Positions 37,557 through 46,399 of a DNA stretch of 64,000 nt are shown here, in pieces (the first letter of the stretch is position 1; the number at the start of each line of letters is the position of its first letter). This DNA is from Colwellia sp. Arc7-D (GTDB lineage: Bacteria; Pseudomonadota; Gammaproteobacteria; Enterobacterales; Alteromonadaceae). The stretch spans positions 2,728,001 to 2,792,000 of the forward strand of contig NZ_CP028924.1 in NCBI RefSeq assembly GCF_003061515.1. Reading direction: 5' to 3'. Both the position numbers and the translations under genes were made by a program. The notes under the pieces were generated by a model, which was not told the origin of the DNA, ran no database searches, and worked only from the letters and a program-made list of their open reading frames with translations.

Positions 37557-38516
37557 GTGTTAAAAAGATCTAATGCAGAAATCAGAAAGCTAGACGACGC
37601 AGCTAAAGCTGGCTGGTTGTATTACGTTGCTGGGCATACACAAGAGCAAATAGCGAAAAAACTCAATGTTTCACGCCAGTCTGCACAACGTATGGTTGCC
37701 TTATCGGTAAGCGAAGGCTTGATAAAAGTAAGGCTTGAGCACCCTATTGCTAAGTGCATGGATCTACAAGTTAAAATTAAACAGCGATTTGGACTGAAAT
37801 CTTGTATTGTTGTGCCAAGCGCTGACGGTGAGTCTTCTTCAACACTCGGCCTAGCCCAAGCCGGTGCGAGTGAAATAGAGTTACATTTAAAATCGCCAGA
37901 GCCTAAAGTAATCGCAATGGGCACTGGTCGTGTTTTACGTGCTTGTGTGGAAGAACTCGCGTTATTGAATTGTGAGCAACACCAAATAGTCGCATTGCTG
38001 GGTAACATGGCAATGGATGGCTCTGCTTCGTCCTATGACGTTGTTATGAGAATGGCTGAGCACATTAACGCTAAACATTACCCAATGCCATTACCTGTAC
38101 TGCCAAGCAGTAAAAAAGAAAAAGAACAGTTACACGCACAACACTATATCGCGAGTAACTTAAAGTTAGCCGCGCAAGCAGATGTGACTTTTGTCGGCGT
38201 TGGCAATTTAGCCATTAACTCGCCACTTCATATAGACGGTTTTGTTACCCCTGAAGAACTAAAAGAATTACAAACTAAAGGTGCAGTCGGCGAATTAATT
38301 AGTTGGGTTTTAGATATCAACGGTAATTTAATTGACTGTGCCGTTAACGATCGTGTTGCCAGTACACCGCTAAAAGTAAACTCCGATAAAGCGGTATATG
38401 CCATTGCTGCTGGAGAAGAAAAAGTATTTGCCATATTAGGCGCACTTAGATCAAAATTAATTAATGGTTTAATAACGAATGAATACACAGCTGAACGTTT
38501 ACTGAGCATAGATTAG
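37557..38516 (+). CDS. SorC/DeoR-type sugar-binding transcriptional regulator
   Basis: A 319-residue regulator: an N-terminal winged helix-turn-helix (AGHTQEQIAKKLNVSRQSAQRMVA, residues ~25-48, cited in part) and a large sugar-phosphate-binding domain related to glucosamine-6-phosphate isomerase (VIAMGTGRVLRAC; TFVGVGNLA; the end YAIAAGEEKVFAILGALRSKLINGL). It starts with GTG, GGAG upstream. Being inside the operon, it probably senses a phosphorylated intermediate of polyol catabolism and controls the cluster, perhaps through repeats upstream of the porin gene. Confidence 0.88.
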   Translation: MLKRSNAEIRKLDDAAKAGWLYYVAGHTQEQIAKKLNVSRQSAQRMVALSVSEGLIKVRLEHPIAKCMDLQVKIKQRFGLKSCIVVPSADGESSSTLGLAQAGASEIELHLKSPEPKVIAMGTGRVLRACVEELALLNCEQHQIVALLGNMAMDGSASSYDVVMRMAEHINAKHYPMPLPVLPSSKKEKEQLHAQHYIASNLKLAAQADVTFVGVGNLAINSPLHIDGFVTPEELKELQTKGAVGELISWVLDINGNLIDCAVNDRVASTPLKVNSDKAVYAIAAGEEKVFAILGALRSKLINGLITNEYTAERLLSID

Positions 38517-38602
38517 TATTAACTGTATTTAATGTTGTTTCAAAAGTTAAAAATTAACCTCCACTAATAACAAAATAGTAACGCGTAAAATAAGGAATTA
38601 AA

Positions 38603-39550
38603 ATGACATTTAAAGTAGCGGTTTTCGGTGAAGCTCTATTTGATATGATTGAGCAAGAAAATGGCGATTACCGTCCTTTTATTGGTGGATCACCTTATAA
38701 TGTTGCAAGAAGTTTTTCTAGACAAGGGCTCGATTGCAACTACTTGTCTCCAATCTCTAATGATAGCTTTGGGGATAAAATTTACAATTCGGCAACCATT
38801 GAAAACATCCGTTTGCCGCAGAATAACCGCTCTTTTCAAGCCACGTCTTTAGCGTTAGTTTATAAAAATGAACAAGGTAACCCTGATTATAGGTTATACC
38901 GTAAATCTGTAGCCGATTTAGATATAAGTGCTGATAGATTATTAAGCAATTTACCTGAAGATTTAGACCTTTTTCATACGGGTTCTTTAGCGCTTGTGCC
39001 TGAAATGCTTGACGTATTAATTCCTGTAATGACTGCATTGAAATCTAAAGGTGTAAAAATTAGTATTGATGTAAATGTGCGCAAAGGTGTTGAAATTGAT
39101 CACGCTAAATATGTTAGCGCTATTGCACAATTAATTACTTACGCAGATATTGTTAAGGTCAGTGACGAAGATTTACTTTTACAAGATTTAGTCGGTGATC
39201 CTCAAGAACTTGCAAGTAATATGCTTAAAGATATGACCAATGGAATGGTAGTGCTAACATTAGGTGAAGCTGGCGCTCATATCATTACTGAAAATATAAA
39301 TATTAAGCAGGCTGTTTATAAAGCAGTCCCTATGGGTGACACTGTAGGTGCAGGAGATACTTTCTTTTCATCCATGCTGGCTCAGTTATTACGAGATAAT
39401 GCACTAACCCCTGCTGCTGAGAAAGAACACTTAGCATATGCATTAAAATATGGTTCTCTTGCAGCGTCAATCAATGTGTCTAAAATTGGTTGTCAACCGC
39501 CAACACATGCAGAAGTATTAAGTAAATTAGATGAGCTTGGCTGCGCGTAA
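38603..39550 (+). CDS. mtlZ: PfkB-family carbohydrate kinase, probable fructokinase
   Basis: A 315-residue ribokinase-fold enzyme. The first PfkB signature region is FIGGSPYNVARSFSRQG (~27-43), and the second is GDTVGAGDTF with the catalytic base near D252. Fructokinases of polyol operons convert fructose released by mannitol dehydrogenase to fructose 6-phosphate. The substrate is inferred from the operon; 2-keto-3-deoxygluconate kinases share the fold. AAGGAATT lies before the ATG. Confidence 0.8.
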   Translation: MTFKVAVFGEALFDMIEQENGDYRPFIGGSPYNVARSFSRQGLDCNYLSPISNDSFGDKIYNSATIENIRLPQNNRSFQATSLALVYKNEQGNPDYRLYRKSVADLDISADRLLSNLPEDLDLFHTGSLALVPEMLDVLIPVMTALKSKGVKISIDVNVRKGVEIDHAKYVSAIAQLITYADIVKVSDEDLLLQDLVGDPQELASNMLKDMTNGMVVLTLGEAGAHIITENINIKQAVYKAVPMGDTVGAGDTFFSSMLAQLLRDNALTPAAEKEHLAYALKYGSLAASINVSKIGCQPPTHAEVLSKLDELGCA

Positions 39551-39631
39551 AGCTAAACTGAAATAAATTATTTTAGTTACCTACTCATTTATTTTTTGAA
39601 ACAAACTTAAATTTTATAAGGCTTATTAAAC

Positions 39632-41272
39632 ATGTTAACTAATTCTCTGGCATGGCAAAACTTACAAATTCATTACTTAGATAGTAAAACAATTCATTTA
39701 AAGTCTTTGTTTCGAATTGACCCTGAAAGATTTGATAAATTCACCATAACAGCATCAGGGCTCACCCTAGATTACTCAAAAAACCATTTAGTACCCGAAA
39801 CAAAAAAATTGTTGGTTGATTTGGCCGAGCAATGTGGTGTTAAAGAAAAAATAGAGCAGATGTTTTCTGGTGCGCCAATTAATACCACTGAAAACCGCCC
39901 TGTTTTACATACCGCTTTGCGTAACTTTTCTGATGAGCCGGTTTATGTTGATGGCGAAAATATTATGCCATTGGTTAAAGGTACCTTAGAAAAAATTAAA
40001 ACCTTTGTTAATGATGTTTCGTCTGGTGCTACAAAAGGTTATAGCGGTAAAGCTTTTACAGATATTGTGGCTATTGGTATTGGTGGGTCATTTTTAGGGC
40101 CTAAAATCATGTCAGAGGCATTAAAGCCTTACCGCCAAAAACATTTAAATGTGCACTACGTTGCCAATGTTGACGGTTGTCATATTCACGATGTGTTATC
40201 GACTTTAGATCCAGAAACCACCTTAGTGATCACCTCATCAAAAACATTAACTACTCAAGAAACGCTGAGAAACACTGAATCGGCGAAAGAATGGTTTTTA
40301 AAACAAGCTAAAGTTACTGATATTGAACATAACTTTGCCTGCGTTTCGAGTAATATTAAAGCGGCGAAAAGCTTTGGTATCAACGAGAAAAATATATTTC
40401 CAATGTGGGATTGGGTCGGTGGTCGATACTCTATTTGGTCAGCCATTGGTTTACCGCTTGCCATAGGCATTGGCTATGATAATTACTTAGCGTTTTTAAA
40501 TGGCGCATTTGAAATGGACGAGCATTTTAGACAAGCCCCTTATGAAGAAAATATGCCGGTAATTATGGCGCTTCTAGGTGTTTGGTATCGAAACTTCCAT
40601 GGTGCTCAATCGCAAGTATTATTGCCGTACTATCATTATTTACGAGGCTTGCCTGCCTACATACAGCAGCTTGATATGGAAAGTAACGGCAAATCGGTTA
40701 ATTTAGATAACCACGAAACTAATTACGATACAGGACCAATTATTTGGGGTAGTGAAGGTACAAATGGGCAACATTCATTTCATCAATTGATTCATCAAAG
40801 TAAAACGCCAATTCCTGTCGACTTTATTTTGCCACTGAACCCGCATGTTGATATTTCAGATCATCATGACATGCTCATTGCTAATTGCTTGGGTCAAAGC
40901 CAAGCGTTAATGGAAGGTCAATCACAAGAACAAGTGATTGCAGCCATGACTAAAGCAAAATGTAGCACTGATGAAATAAGCTATTTGTCATCTCATAAAG
41001 TCATGAAAGGTAACAAACCTAGTAATACCCTATTAATGCCAAAATTAACCCCTAAAGCCTTGGGTAGCCTGATTGCTTTATATGAACATAAAGTATTTGT
41101 GCAAGGTGTGATCTGGCAAATAAACTCATTTGACCAATGGGGTGTAGAATTAGGTAAAGCATTGGGTAATGAAATATTTAGTAAGCTTTCTAATATTGAT
41201 ATGCCGCTAAATATGGATGGTTCAACTAAAGGCTTGATTAACATTTGCCGTAAAAGACGCACCATCAGTTAA
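39632..41272 (+). CDS. pgi: Glucose-6-phosphate isomerase
   Basis: A 546-residue SIS-domain enzyme that interconverts fructose 6-phosphate and glucose 6-phosphate. Signatures are IGIGGSFLGPKIMSEAL, TSSKTLTTQETL, WDWVGGRYSIWSAIGLPLA and IIWGSEGTNGQHSFHQLIHQ (Glu/His catalytic residues). It has normal length. Placed directly after fructokinase, it would send fructose 6-phosphate into the Entner-Doudoroff or pentose pathways. A hairpin terminator follows, so it probably closes the operon. Confidence 0.96.
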   Translation: MLTNSLAWQNLQIHYLDSKTIHLKSLFRIDPERFDKFTITASGLTLDYSKNHLVPETKKLLVDLAEQCGVKEKIEQMFSGAPINTTENRPVLHTALRNFSDEPVYVDGENIMPLVKGTLEKIKTFVNDVSSGATKGYSGKAFTDIVAIGIGGSFLGPKIMSEALKPYRQKHLNVHYVANVDGCHIHDVLSTLDPETTLVITSSKTLTTQETLRNTESAKEWFLKQAKVTDIEHNFACVSSNIKAAKSFGINEKNIFPMWDWVGGRYSIWSAIGLPLAIGIGYDNYLAFLNGAFEMDEHFRQAPYEENMPVIMALLGVWYRNFHGAQSQVLLPYYHYLRGLPAYIQQLDMESNGKSVNLDNHETNYDTGPIIWGSEGTNGQHSFHQLIHQSKTPIPVDFILPLNPHVDISDHHDMLIANCLGQSQALMEGQSQEQVIAAMTKAKCSTDEISYLSSHKVMKGNKPSNTLLMPKLTPKALGSLIALYEHKVFVQGVIWQINSFDQWGVELGKALGNEIFSKLSNIDMPLNMDGSTKGLINICRKRRTIS

Positions 41273-41296
41273 TTAAGCACTAAGTAAATAGAACTT

Positions 41297-41339
41297 TTAG
41301 CCTCTGTAACTCATTTGTTATAGGGGCTAATTTAATTTT
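41297..41339 (+). terminator. Rho-independent terminator after pgi
   Basis: TTAGCCTCTGTAAC pairs with GTTATAGGGGCTAA (two wobble pairs), followed by TTTAATTTT; it lies 24 bases after the pgi stop. Confidence 0.8.
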
Positions 41340-41844
41340 CATGACGCAATCAATGTTCATCAATACTATCGATTGTTAACCCCTCCAATTATCTATTTAT
41401 AAATATGTAAGCTAGTACAATAAAAATAAGATTAATGGCTGTGCTCTTAACCTTTCCAACAAAATTAACACTCACAATACCTCGTTAAAAAATGCATTAA
41501 AATAGTAATAAATTGTCATTAATATGGATAATTAGATAACCTCAAATATCACATAACCTTGTGTTAAATTAACCTAAATCTAGGTAGAGAGCATAAATTT
41601 TAAAAAGTAATATCCGTTAGCAATACCACAGGGTAAGACATTGTTCATAAAGCTAAATATAGTTTTTGCTAATGACGAATTCGTCGCTATACTCAAGAGT
41701 AAGTGATAATAGTAGTTATATTACAATAAAATAAAGTCATGATTTAAAAGGGTTGAAAACAGCGACCTGTTTTCTACAGTATGAACTTTAAATCTCAGTC
41801 AATTAAACTAAGGTTTATCGTTCAATATAAAGGGAGTTTAACCA
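41340..41844. promoter_or_regulatory. Intergenic region before the small ORF, with a perfect hairpin
   Basis: About 500 AT-rich bases without a gene. The notable element is GAAAACAG-CGAC-CTGTTTTC at 41755-41774, a perfect 8-bp stem about 70 bases before the small ORF at 41845, possibly a regulatory RNA hairpin or operator. Confidence 0.4.
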
Positions 41845-42105
41845 ATGAAAAATACCAATACAGCTAATACTTTCAACACCTACTTAGCTGAAATTAATTT
41901 TCGCGCTAGTTTATTAAATAGAAACAGTATATTAAAATCCCAGCAAAAGTATTTTCCAATCAAAATCATAAACCTCATCTTTTATTCCCTTAGTAATTTA
42001 CAGCAACTTTTCTTATTTAGTTGGCAAGTCCCTCCTCAATGTCGAATTAAAACCAACAAGTTGAGATTCATAGTCAGTAGTACATGCAATAAGTTAGCCG
42101 CTTAA
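41845..42105 (+). CDS. Small protein of unknown function
   Basis: An 86-residue frame with a strong ribosome site (AAAGGGAG seven bases before the ATG), which is the main reason to call it. It is rich in Asn, Ser and aromatic residues, with a mildly hydrophobic middle (IINLIFYSLSNLQQLFLFSW) but no clear signal peptide. I recognise no family. It ends 35 bases before the double binding-domain gene and may be co-transcribed with it. It could be a spurious frame in a long leader. Confidence 0.4.
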   Translation: MKNTNTANTFNTYLAEINFRASLLNRNSILKSQQKYFPIKIINLIFYSLSNLQQLFLFSWQVPPQCRIKTNKLRFIVSSTCNKLAA

Positions 42106-42140
42106 ATGCTCATTTAGGCTTATTCATTTTAGGAAAATAT

Positions 42141-44162
42141 ATGAAGCGTAGTTCACATTTTATATTCTTAAGTTACATTATTTTTTTCTTATCAATATTT
42201 ACTCAGAAGGTATACGGTAAAGAATTAAATTTTGCGAGTTATGAGATGGAGCCATATGTAGGAGCATCCTTGGAACAAGAAGGTGCGATTGTAGAAATTA
42301 TTGCTTCGGCATTTGCGCAATCCAATAACAAAATAAAAATATCTTATTTTCCTGCCGCTAGAGCCAAATCGATAAAAAACAGTAAAAAATATTTAGGTGT
42401 TTTTCCGGTTATAGAAAACACAGTATCAATTGAAAACTATGCTCTTTCAGATCCCTTACCCGGCATTCAGTTAGGATTATTGAAGAAAAAAAGTAATACC
42501 GCTTTCAAATCATACGATTCAAAGCACATTGGTGTACTAAGAGGCACGACTTTTAAAGTAGTAAAGTCTGAATTTAAAAACGCCATTATGGTAGAAGTAA
42601 ATAGTCTCGAACAGTTACTGAAAATGTTAGATGTGGGAAGGCTAGACTATGTTCTTATAGATAAACACACAGCGTCTGACTTAATTGTAAAAACACTGCC
42701 TTATTTGATTGGTCAATTAGATTTTGTTCCTGCTAGCAGCGATTATTTAAGTGTACATTTAGCGTTTTATAAACACAACGCCTCAGAAACAGAGAAAATT
42801 TTAGCAGCATTTAATCAAGGGCTTAAACACATTAGTGCAACTGGATTAGTGAGCAAAATTTTATACAAGCACGGCTTGTTAGCGTTTGAAAGTCAACATG
42901 ATAAAAACACCATTAGAATAGCCACCGTTGACAATAAAGAGCTGTTAATGATGAAAGAATTATCTCATCAATACCTGGCTCATCATCCTAATATAAAACT
43001 AGAATGGCGTGTTCTAGACGAGTCGGTATTAAGATTACGATTAATGAGTGATCTTGCGGTTTCTGGGGGCGAATTTGACATTATAACTATAGGAGCATAC
43101 GAAGCCATGCTCTGGGCAGAAAAGGGTTGGTTACATCCAATAAAAGACCTAAAGCCCGATTATGAAGTCTCTGATATTATTTCTTCAATTAAAGATGATT
43201 TAAGTTATAAAAATACACTTTATGCATTACCATTTTATGCAGAAAGCTCGATGACATACTATCGTAAAGACTTATTTGAAGCGGCAAAAATTAACATGCC
43301 TAGTCAACCGACATGGTCTCAAATTTATGCGATGGCTAAAAAGTTAAATAATAAAAACAAAGGTATAAACGGCATATGCTTACGTGGAAAACCAGCTTGG
43401 GGAGAAAATATTGCTTTAATAGCAACCATTGTTAACGGCTATGGTGGCAAGTGGTTTAACCAAGGTTGGCAACCACAATTAACATCGAAAGAGTGGCAAG
43501 CAGGAGTATCTCTTTACATAGATTTAATGCAAAAATATGGTCCAATAAACGCTAATACTTTAGGGTATCAAGAAAATCTTGAATTATTCTCCCAAGGTAA
43601 ATGTGCGATATGGGTCGATGCTACCGTAGCTGCGGGTACTTTGTTTAATCCTAAAAACTCTACTGTACACGATAAAACCGGATTTGCAGCTGCGCCTTAT
43701 GAAGTGACTGCTGAAGGGGCAAGCTGGCAATGGACTTGGGCCCTAGCAATACCGGCTTCATCAAGTTCATATGATAATGCCCAAAATTTTATTGAATGGG
43801 CAACATCGAAAAAATACATAAATGAAGTCGCTAAGCAAAGTAACTGGATCTCTATCCCCCCGGGCACACGCTATTCAACCTATAAAAATCCACATTATAA
43901 AAACAGCGCTCCGTTTAGTGACTTTGTTTTTCATGAAATTGTACGTGCGAGTACTGTTAATTCATCGTCTAAAAATAGTCCTTATCAAGGTATTCAATTT
44001 GTAAATATTCCTGAATTCCCCTCCATTGGCAATTATTTAGGACTACAAATATGTAAGGTGTTGTTGAAGAAAAAGAATTTAATAGAGGCACTCATTGAAT
44101 CTCAGGAGTTTGCAGAAATGCAGCTGAAGCTTTCAAATAATAGGAGTAAAACTTCTAGTTAG
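42141..44162 (+). CDS. Fusion of two periplasmic-binding domains (SBP_bac_3-like + polyol SBP_bac_1-like)
   Basis: A 673-residue exported protein. After a signal peptide (to VYGKE), residues ~27-250 resemble family 3 solute-binding proteins (LNFASYEMEPYVGA; GVLRGTTFKVVKSEF; RLDYVLIDKHTASDLI). Residues ~256-665 are a paralogue of the mannitol-binding protein at 31206: IRIATVDNKELLMMKELS, YDIITIGAYE-type motif (FDIITIGAYEAMLWAEKGWL), GICLRGKPAWGENIALIA, PPGTRYSTYKNPHY. There is no membrane anchor, kinase or permease domain and no transporter gene next to it. It may capture two ligands, or sense for the nearby transporter. The two-domain order is unusual. Confidence 0.8.
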   Translation: MKRSSHFIFLSYIIFFLSIFTQKVYGKELNFASYEMEPYVGASLEQEGAIVEIIASAFAQSNNKIKISYFPAARAKSIKNSKKYLGVFPVIENTVSIENYALSDPLPGIQLGLLKKKSNTAFKSYDSKHIGVLRGTTFKVVKSEFKNAIMVEVNSLEQLLKMLDVGRLDYVLIDKHTASDLIVKTLPYLIGQLDFVPASSDYLSVHLAFYKHNASETEKILAAFNQGLKHISATGLVSKILYKHGLLAFESQHDKNTIRIATVDNKELLMMKELSHQYLAHHPNIKLEWRVLDESVLRLRLMSDLAVSGGEFDIITIGAYEAMLWAEKGWLHPIKDLKPDYEVSDIISSIKDDLSYKNTLYALPFYAESSMTYYRKDLFEAAKINMPSQPTWSQIYAMAKKLNNKNKGINGICLRGKPAWGENIALIATIVNGYGGKWFNQGWQPQLTSKEWQAGVSLYIDLMQKYGPINANTLGYQENLELFSQGKCAIWVDATVAAGTLFNPKNSTVHDKTGFAAAPYEVTAEGASWQWTWALAIPASSSSYDNAQNFIEWATSKKYINEVAKQSNWISIPPGTRYSTYKNPHYKNSAPFSDFVFHEIVRASTVNSSSKNSPYQGIQFVNIPEFPSIGNYLGLQICKVLLKKKNLIEALIESQEFAEMQLKLSNNRSKTSS

Positions 44163-44298
44163 ATAGACTTTCGGTAAATGTCTCGTATTTAACCTTTTTT
44201 ATGTCATATAAAAAAGGTTAGGTATTTAATGATGATTGGAGGTTATTAAGCGCTTAGTAAGATCTGTAGAGTAATAGACTTTATTGCTGTTAAAGCTT

Positions 44299-46326
44299 TT
44301 AAAGCTGTCCACTTTGATAAGCATTGAGTAAATTTTTCAGCTCAACAATGCTCTTATTGATTTCAATGCCTTCATCACAGTCTTTAACTTTAAGTGCAGG
44401 AGTCATAGTCTCGATACATTCGATATCAAAATCAACCTGAGGACCACGCTTTATATAGCTATCAATCGACTCAAACGGTTTGTGCGCTATTAATGATAAT
44501 GCATCAGCGTTAGACACTAGCGTATAACCAGCAATACCTGTTGTTCCACGATAAGCCTTCGCAAAACCACCATCAATCACTAATAGCTTACCATCGGCTT
44601 TAATCGGACTTTCGCCTTTTTTAACCTTTACGGGAACATGGCCATTTACAATGCGTCCGTCATCAGAGTTAACACCAAATTCGTGCAATATTTTTTTCGC
44701 TGACTCTGCTTCGTTACGCAAGTCATAATAAGCATTACGACCTTCTGAATGTACGGCTTTATCAGCAATAAAATAGCGCTCAAAGGTCGCCATTCTTTGT
44801 TTACCAAATAAAGGCGATTGTTCACCACACCATAAGTACCACATGGCATCTTCGCCATAAGTTTTCTCTGTTGACCCATCAGGTGCAAAGTAGCCTTGTC
44901 TTGCCAGTGTATCTACTCTGTCGACAAATGCCTTTCCTGAAAACTCTTCGCCTGCGACCTTAAATGATTTAAACGAACCATCATCATTCATCGCTACGCA
45001 GCCGTGAAATAACAAATGGTCATTGCTAACATGATACATTGCACCATGACTATAAAGAAAACGTGTATGCTTCTGTAAATGCTTACTATTCAAAAATGCC
45101 TGTTTTAGTTGTTCAATAACAACTTGTTCTGCTTTGCTCAGGGTATACGGGTCATCAGCCGAAATGGTAGGAAAATGTTGATCAATTAATGCATAAGAAA
45201 CCTTGTTAATACTAACCGTACCTGCAGCATGATCAATCTTGTCGAGTAACAAACGATCATCCATTTGATATTGCGGGCGTCTTTTGACGATTTGACCTTC
45301 AAGTTTCAATTGTATTATCGCTATCGCTTTTTGCATTTGCGCTAATAAACCACGTTCATTATTCTCTAACGTCTGATCTTCAGGTACTTTAGGCTGAAAT
45401 TGTTCACAAGGGTCATCACCATAAAGTTCAACGGCAAGAGCAGCAAGTGGCAGTAAATTAATACCATAACCACTTTGTAGTGTTTCAAGGTCGGTATAGC
45501 GCAACGCAATCCTAATCGCGGTGGCAATACATGCTTCACTACCTGCAGCAGCCCCCATCCATAAAATATCATGGTTGCCCCATTGCACGTCAACGCTATG
45601 ATATTTCATTAGCATATCCATGATGTGGTGAGCACCTGGACCACGGTCATAAATATCACCAACAACATGCAGCTTTGATATTGCTAGCTTTTGAATCAAT
45701 TCTGCAACGGCAAAAGTAAATGCTTTAGTCTGATCTGAGCTAACAATGTCTGTGAGAATATTGTCTGTGAGAATATTGTCTGAGATAATATTGTCTGAGA
45801 TAGTATTGTTTGAAGGAGTATCTAAGTTGTCTTGAGTCGTATGGCCGCTCTCAGACAAACCCATGTCCGATTGTGGCTCGTATATTAGCGTTGCTATTTC
45901 TTTAGTAAAGGTATCAGGCAGTAATGCTAGAATTTTTGAACGCGCATACACTTGACTATATTTACGACAAATTAGCACCAAATTTACCAGTGACTGCATT
46001 GAACATTTTGCATCTTGGTCACTGCCTTCGCTATTAAACGAAAGTACTTCTTCTGGGTAACAAACTAACGCCGTTAATTGGTGCTGCTCATCAGCACTTA
46101 ATTGCTTGTGAAACAATTGACTAATTAACTGGGCGATTGAACCTGAGCCATTTTTAATAACATGACAAAAAGACTCATACTCGCCATGTAAATCAGAAAC
46201 AAAATGCTCTGTTCCTTTTGGCAGGTCCAATTCACCTTCGAGTTTACTTATTGCATCGGTTACAGAAGCTATTGACGGGTATTCACTCGCGAGTAATCGC
46301 AGTGCTATGTCATCATTGGCTTTCAA
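44299..46326 (-). CDS. fbp: Class III fructose-1,6-bisphosphatase
   Basis: A 675-residue FBPase of the Firmicutes/Bacteroidetes (class III) type, with metallophosphatase-like motifs: VSDLHGEYESF near the N-terminus, VVGDIYDRGPGAH, and QWGNHDILWMGAAAGSEAC. It hydrolyses fructose 1,6-bisphosphate in gluconeogenesis. Gammaproteobacteria usually have the unrelated class I enzyme, so lateral acquisition is possible. The start is a TTG at 46326. A stretch near residues 170-195 (NTISDNIISDNILTDNIL) is encoded by 15-bp tandem repeats and is probably a flexible insertion. It lies next to class II aldolase, its pathway neighbour. Confidence 0.88.
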   Translation of the reverse strand: MKANDDIALRLLASEYPSIASVTDAISKLEGELDLPKGTEHFVSDLHGEYESFCHVIKNGSGSIAQLISQLFHKQLSADEQHQLTALVCYPEEVLSFNSEGSDQDAKCSMQSLVNLVLICRKYSQVYARSKILALLPDTFTKEIATLIYEPQSDMGLSESGHTTQDNLDTPSNNTISDNIISDNILTDNILTDIVSSDQTKAFTFAVAELIQKLAISKLHVVGDIYDRGPGAHHIMDMLMKYHSVDVQWGNHDILWMGAAAGSEACIATAIRIALRYTDLETLQSGYGINLLPLAALAVELYGDDPCEQFQPKVPEDQTLENNERGLLAQMQKAIAIIQLKLEGQIVKRRPQYQMDDRLLLDKIDHAAGTVSINKVSYALIDQHFPTISADDPYTLSKAEQVVIEQLKQAFLNSKHLQKHTRFLYSHGAMYHVSNDHLLFHGCVAMNDDGSFKSFKVAGEEFSGKAFVDRVDTLARQGYFAPDGSTEKTYGEDAMWYLWCGEQSPLFGKQRMATFERYFIADKAVHSEGRNAYYDLRNEAESAKKILHEFGVNSDDGRIVNGHVPVKVKKGESPIKADGKLLVIDGGFAKAYRGTTGIAGYTLVSNADALSLIAHKPFESIDSYIKRGPQVDFDIECIETMTPALKVKDCDEGIEINKSIVELKNLLNAYQSGQL
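45745..45815. repeat. 15-bp in-frame minisatellite in the FBPase gene
   Basis: About four diverged copies of a unit like AATATTGTCTGTGAG/AATATTGTCTGAGAT. Each unit adds five residues (of the kind SDNIL/SDNII), so copy-number change keeps the reading frame. Confidence 0.8.
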
Positions 46327-46399
46327 AATAATATCTCACTTTGCTGTACGTGGCTAAAGTCGTTAAATATATTTATGTACTGATGCAATTTATGTCACC

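Noticed and set aside
37557..38516. SorC-type regulator as a classical DeoR repressor
   Set aside because: The C-terminal domain is of the SorC sugar-binding type and the helix-turn-helix resembles the SorC/DeoR mixed group rather than GlpR/DeoR.
42141..44162. Double binding-domain protein as a hybrid sensor kinase
   Set aside because: The protein ends after the second binding domain; no transmembrane, HAMP or kinase segment follows.
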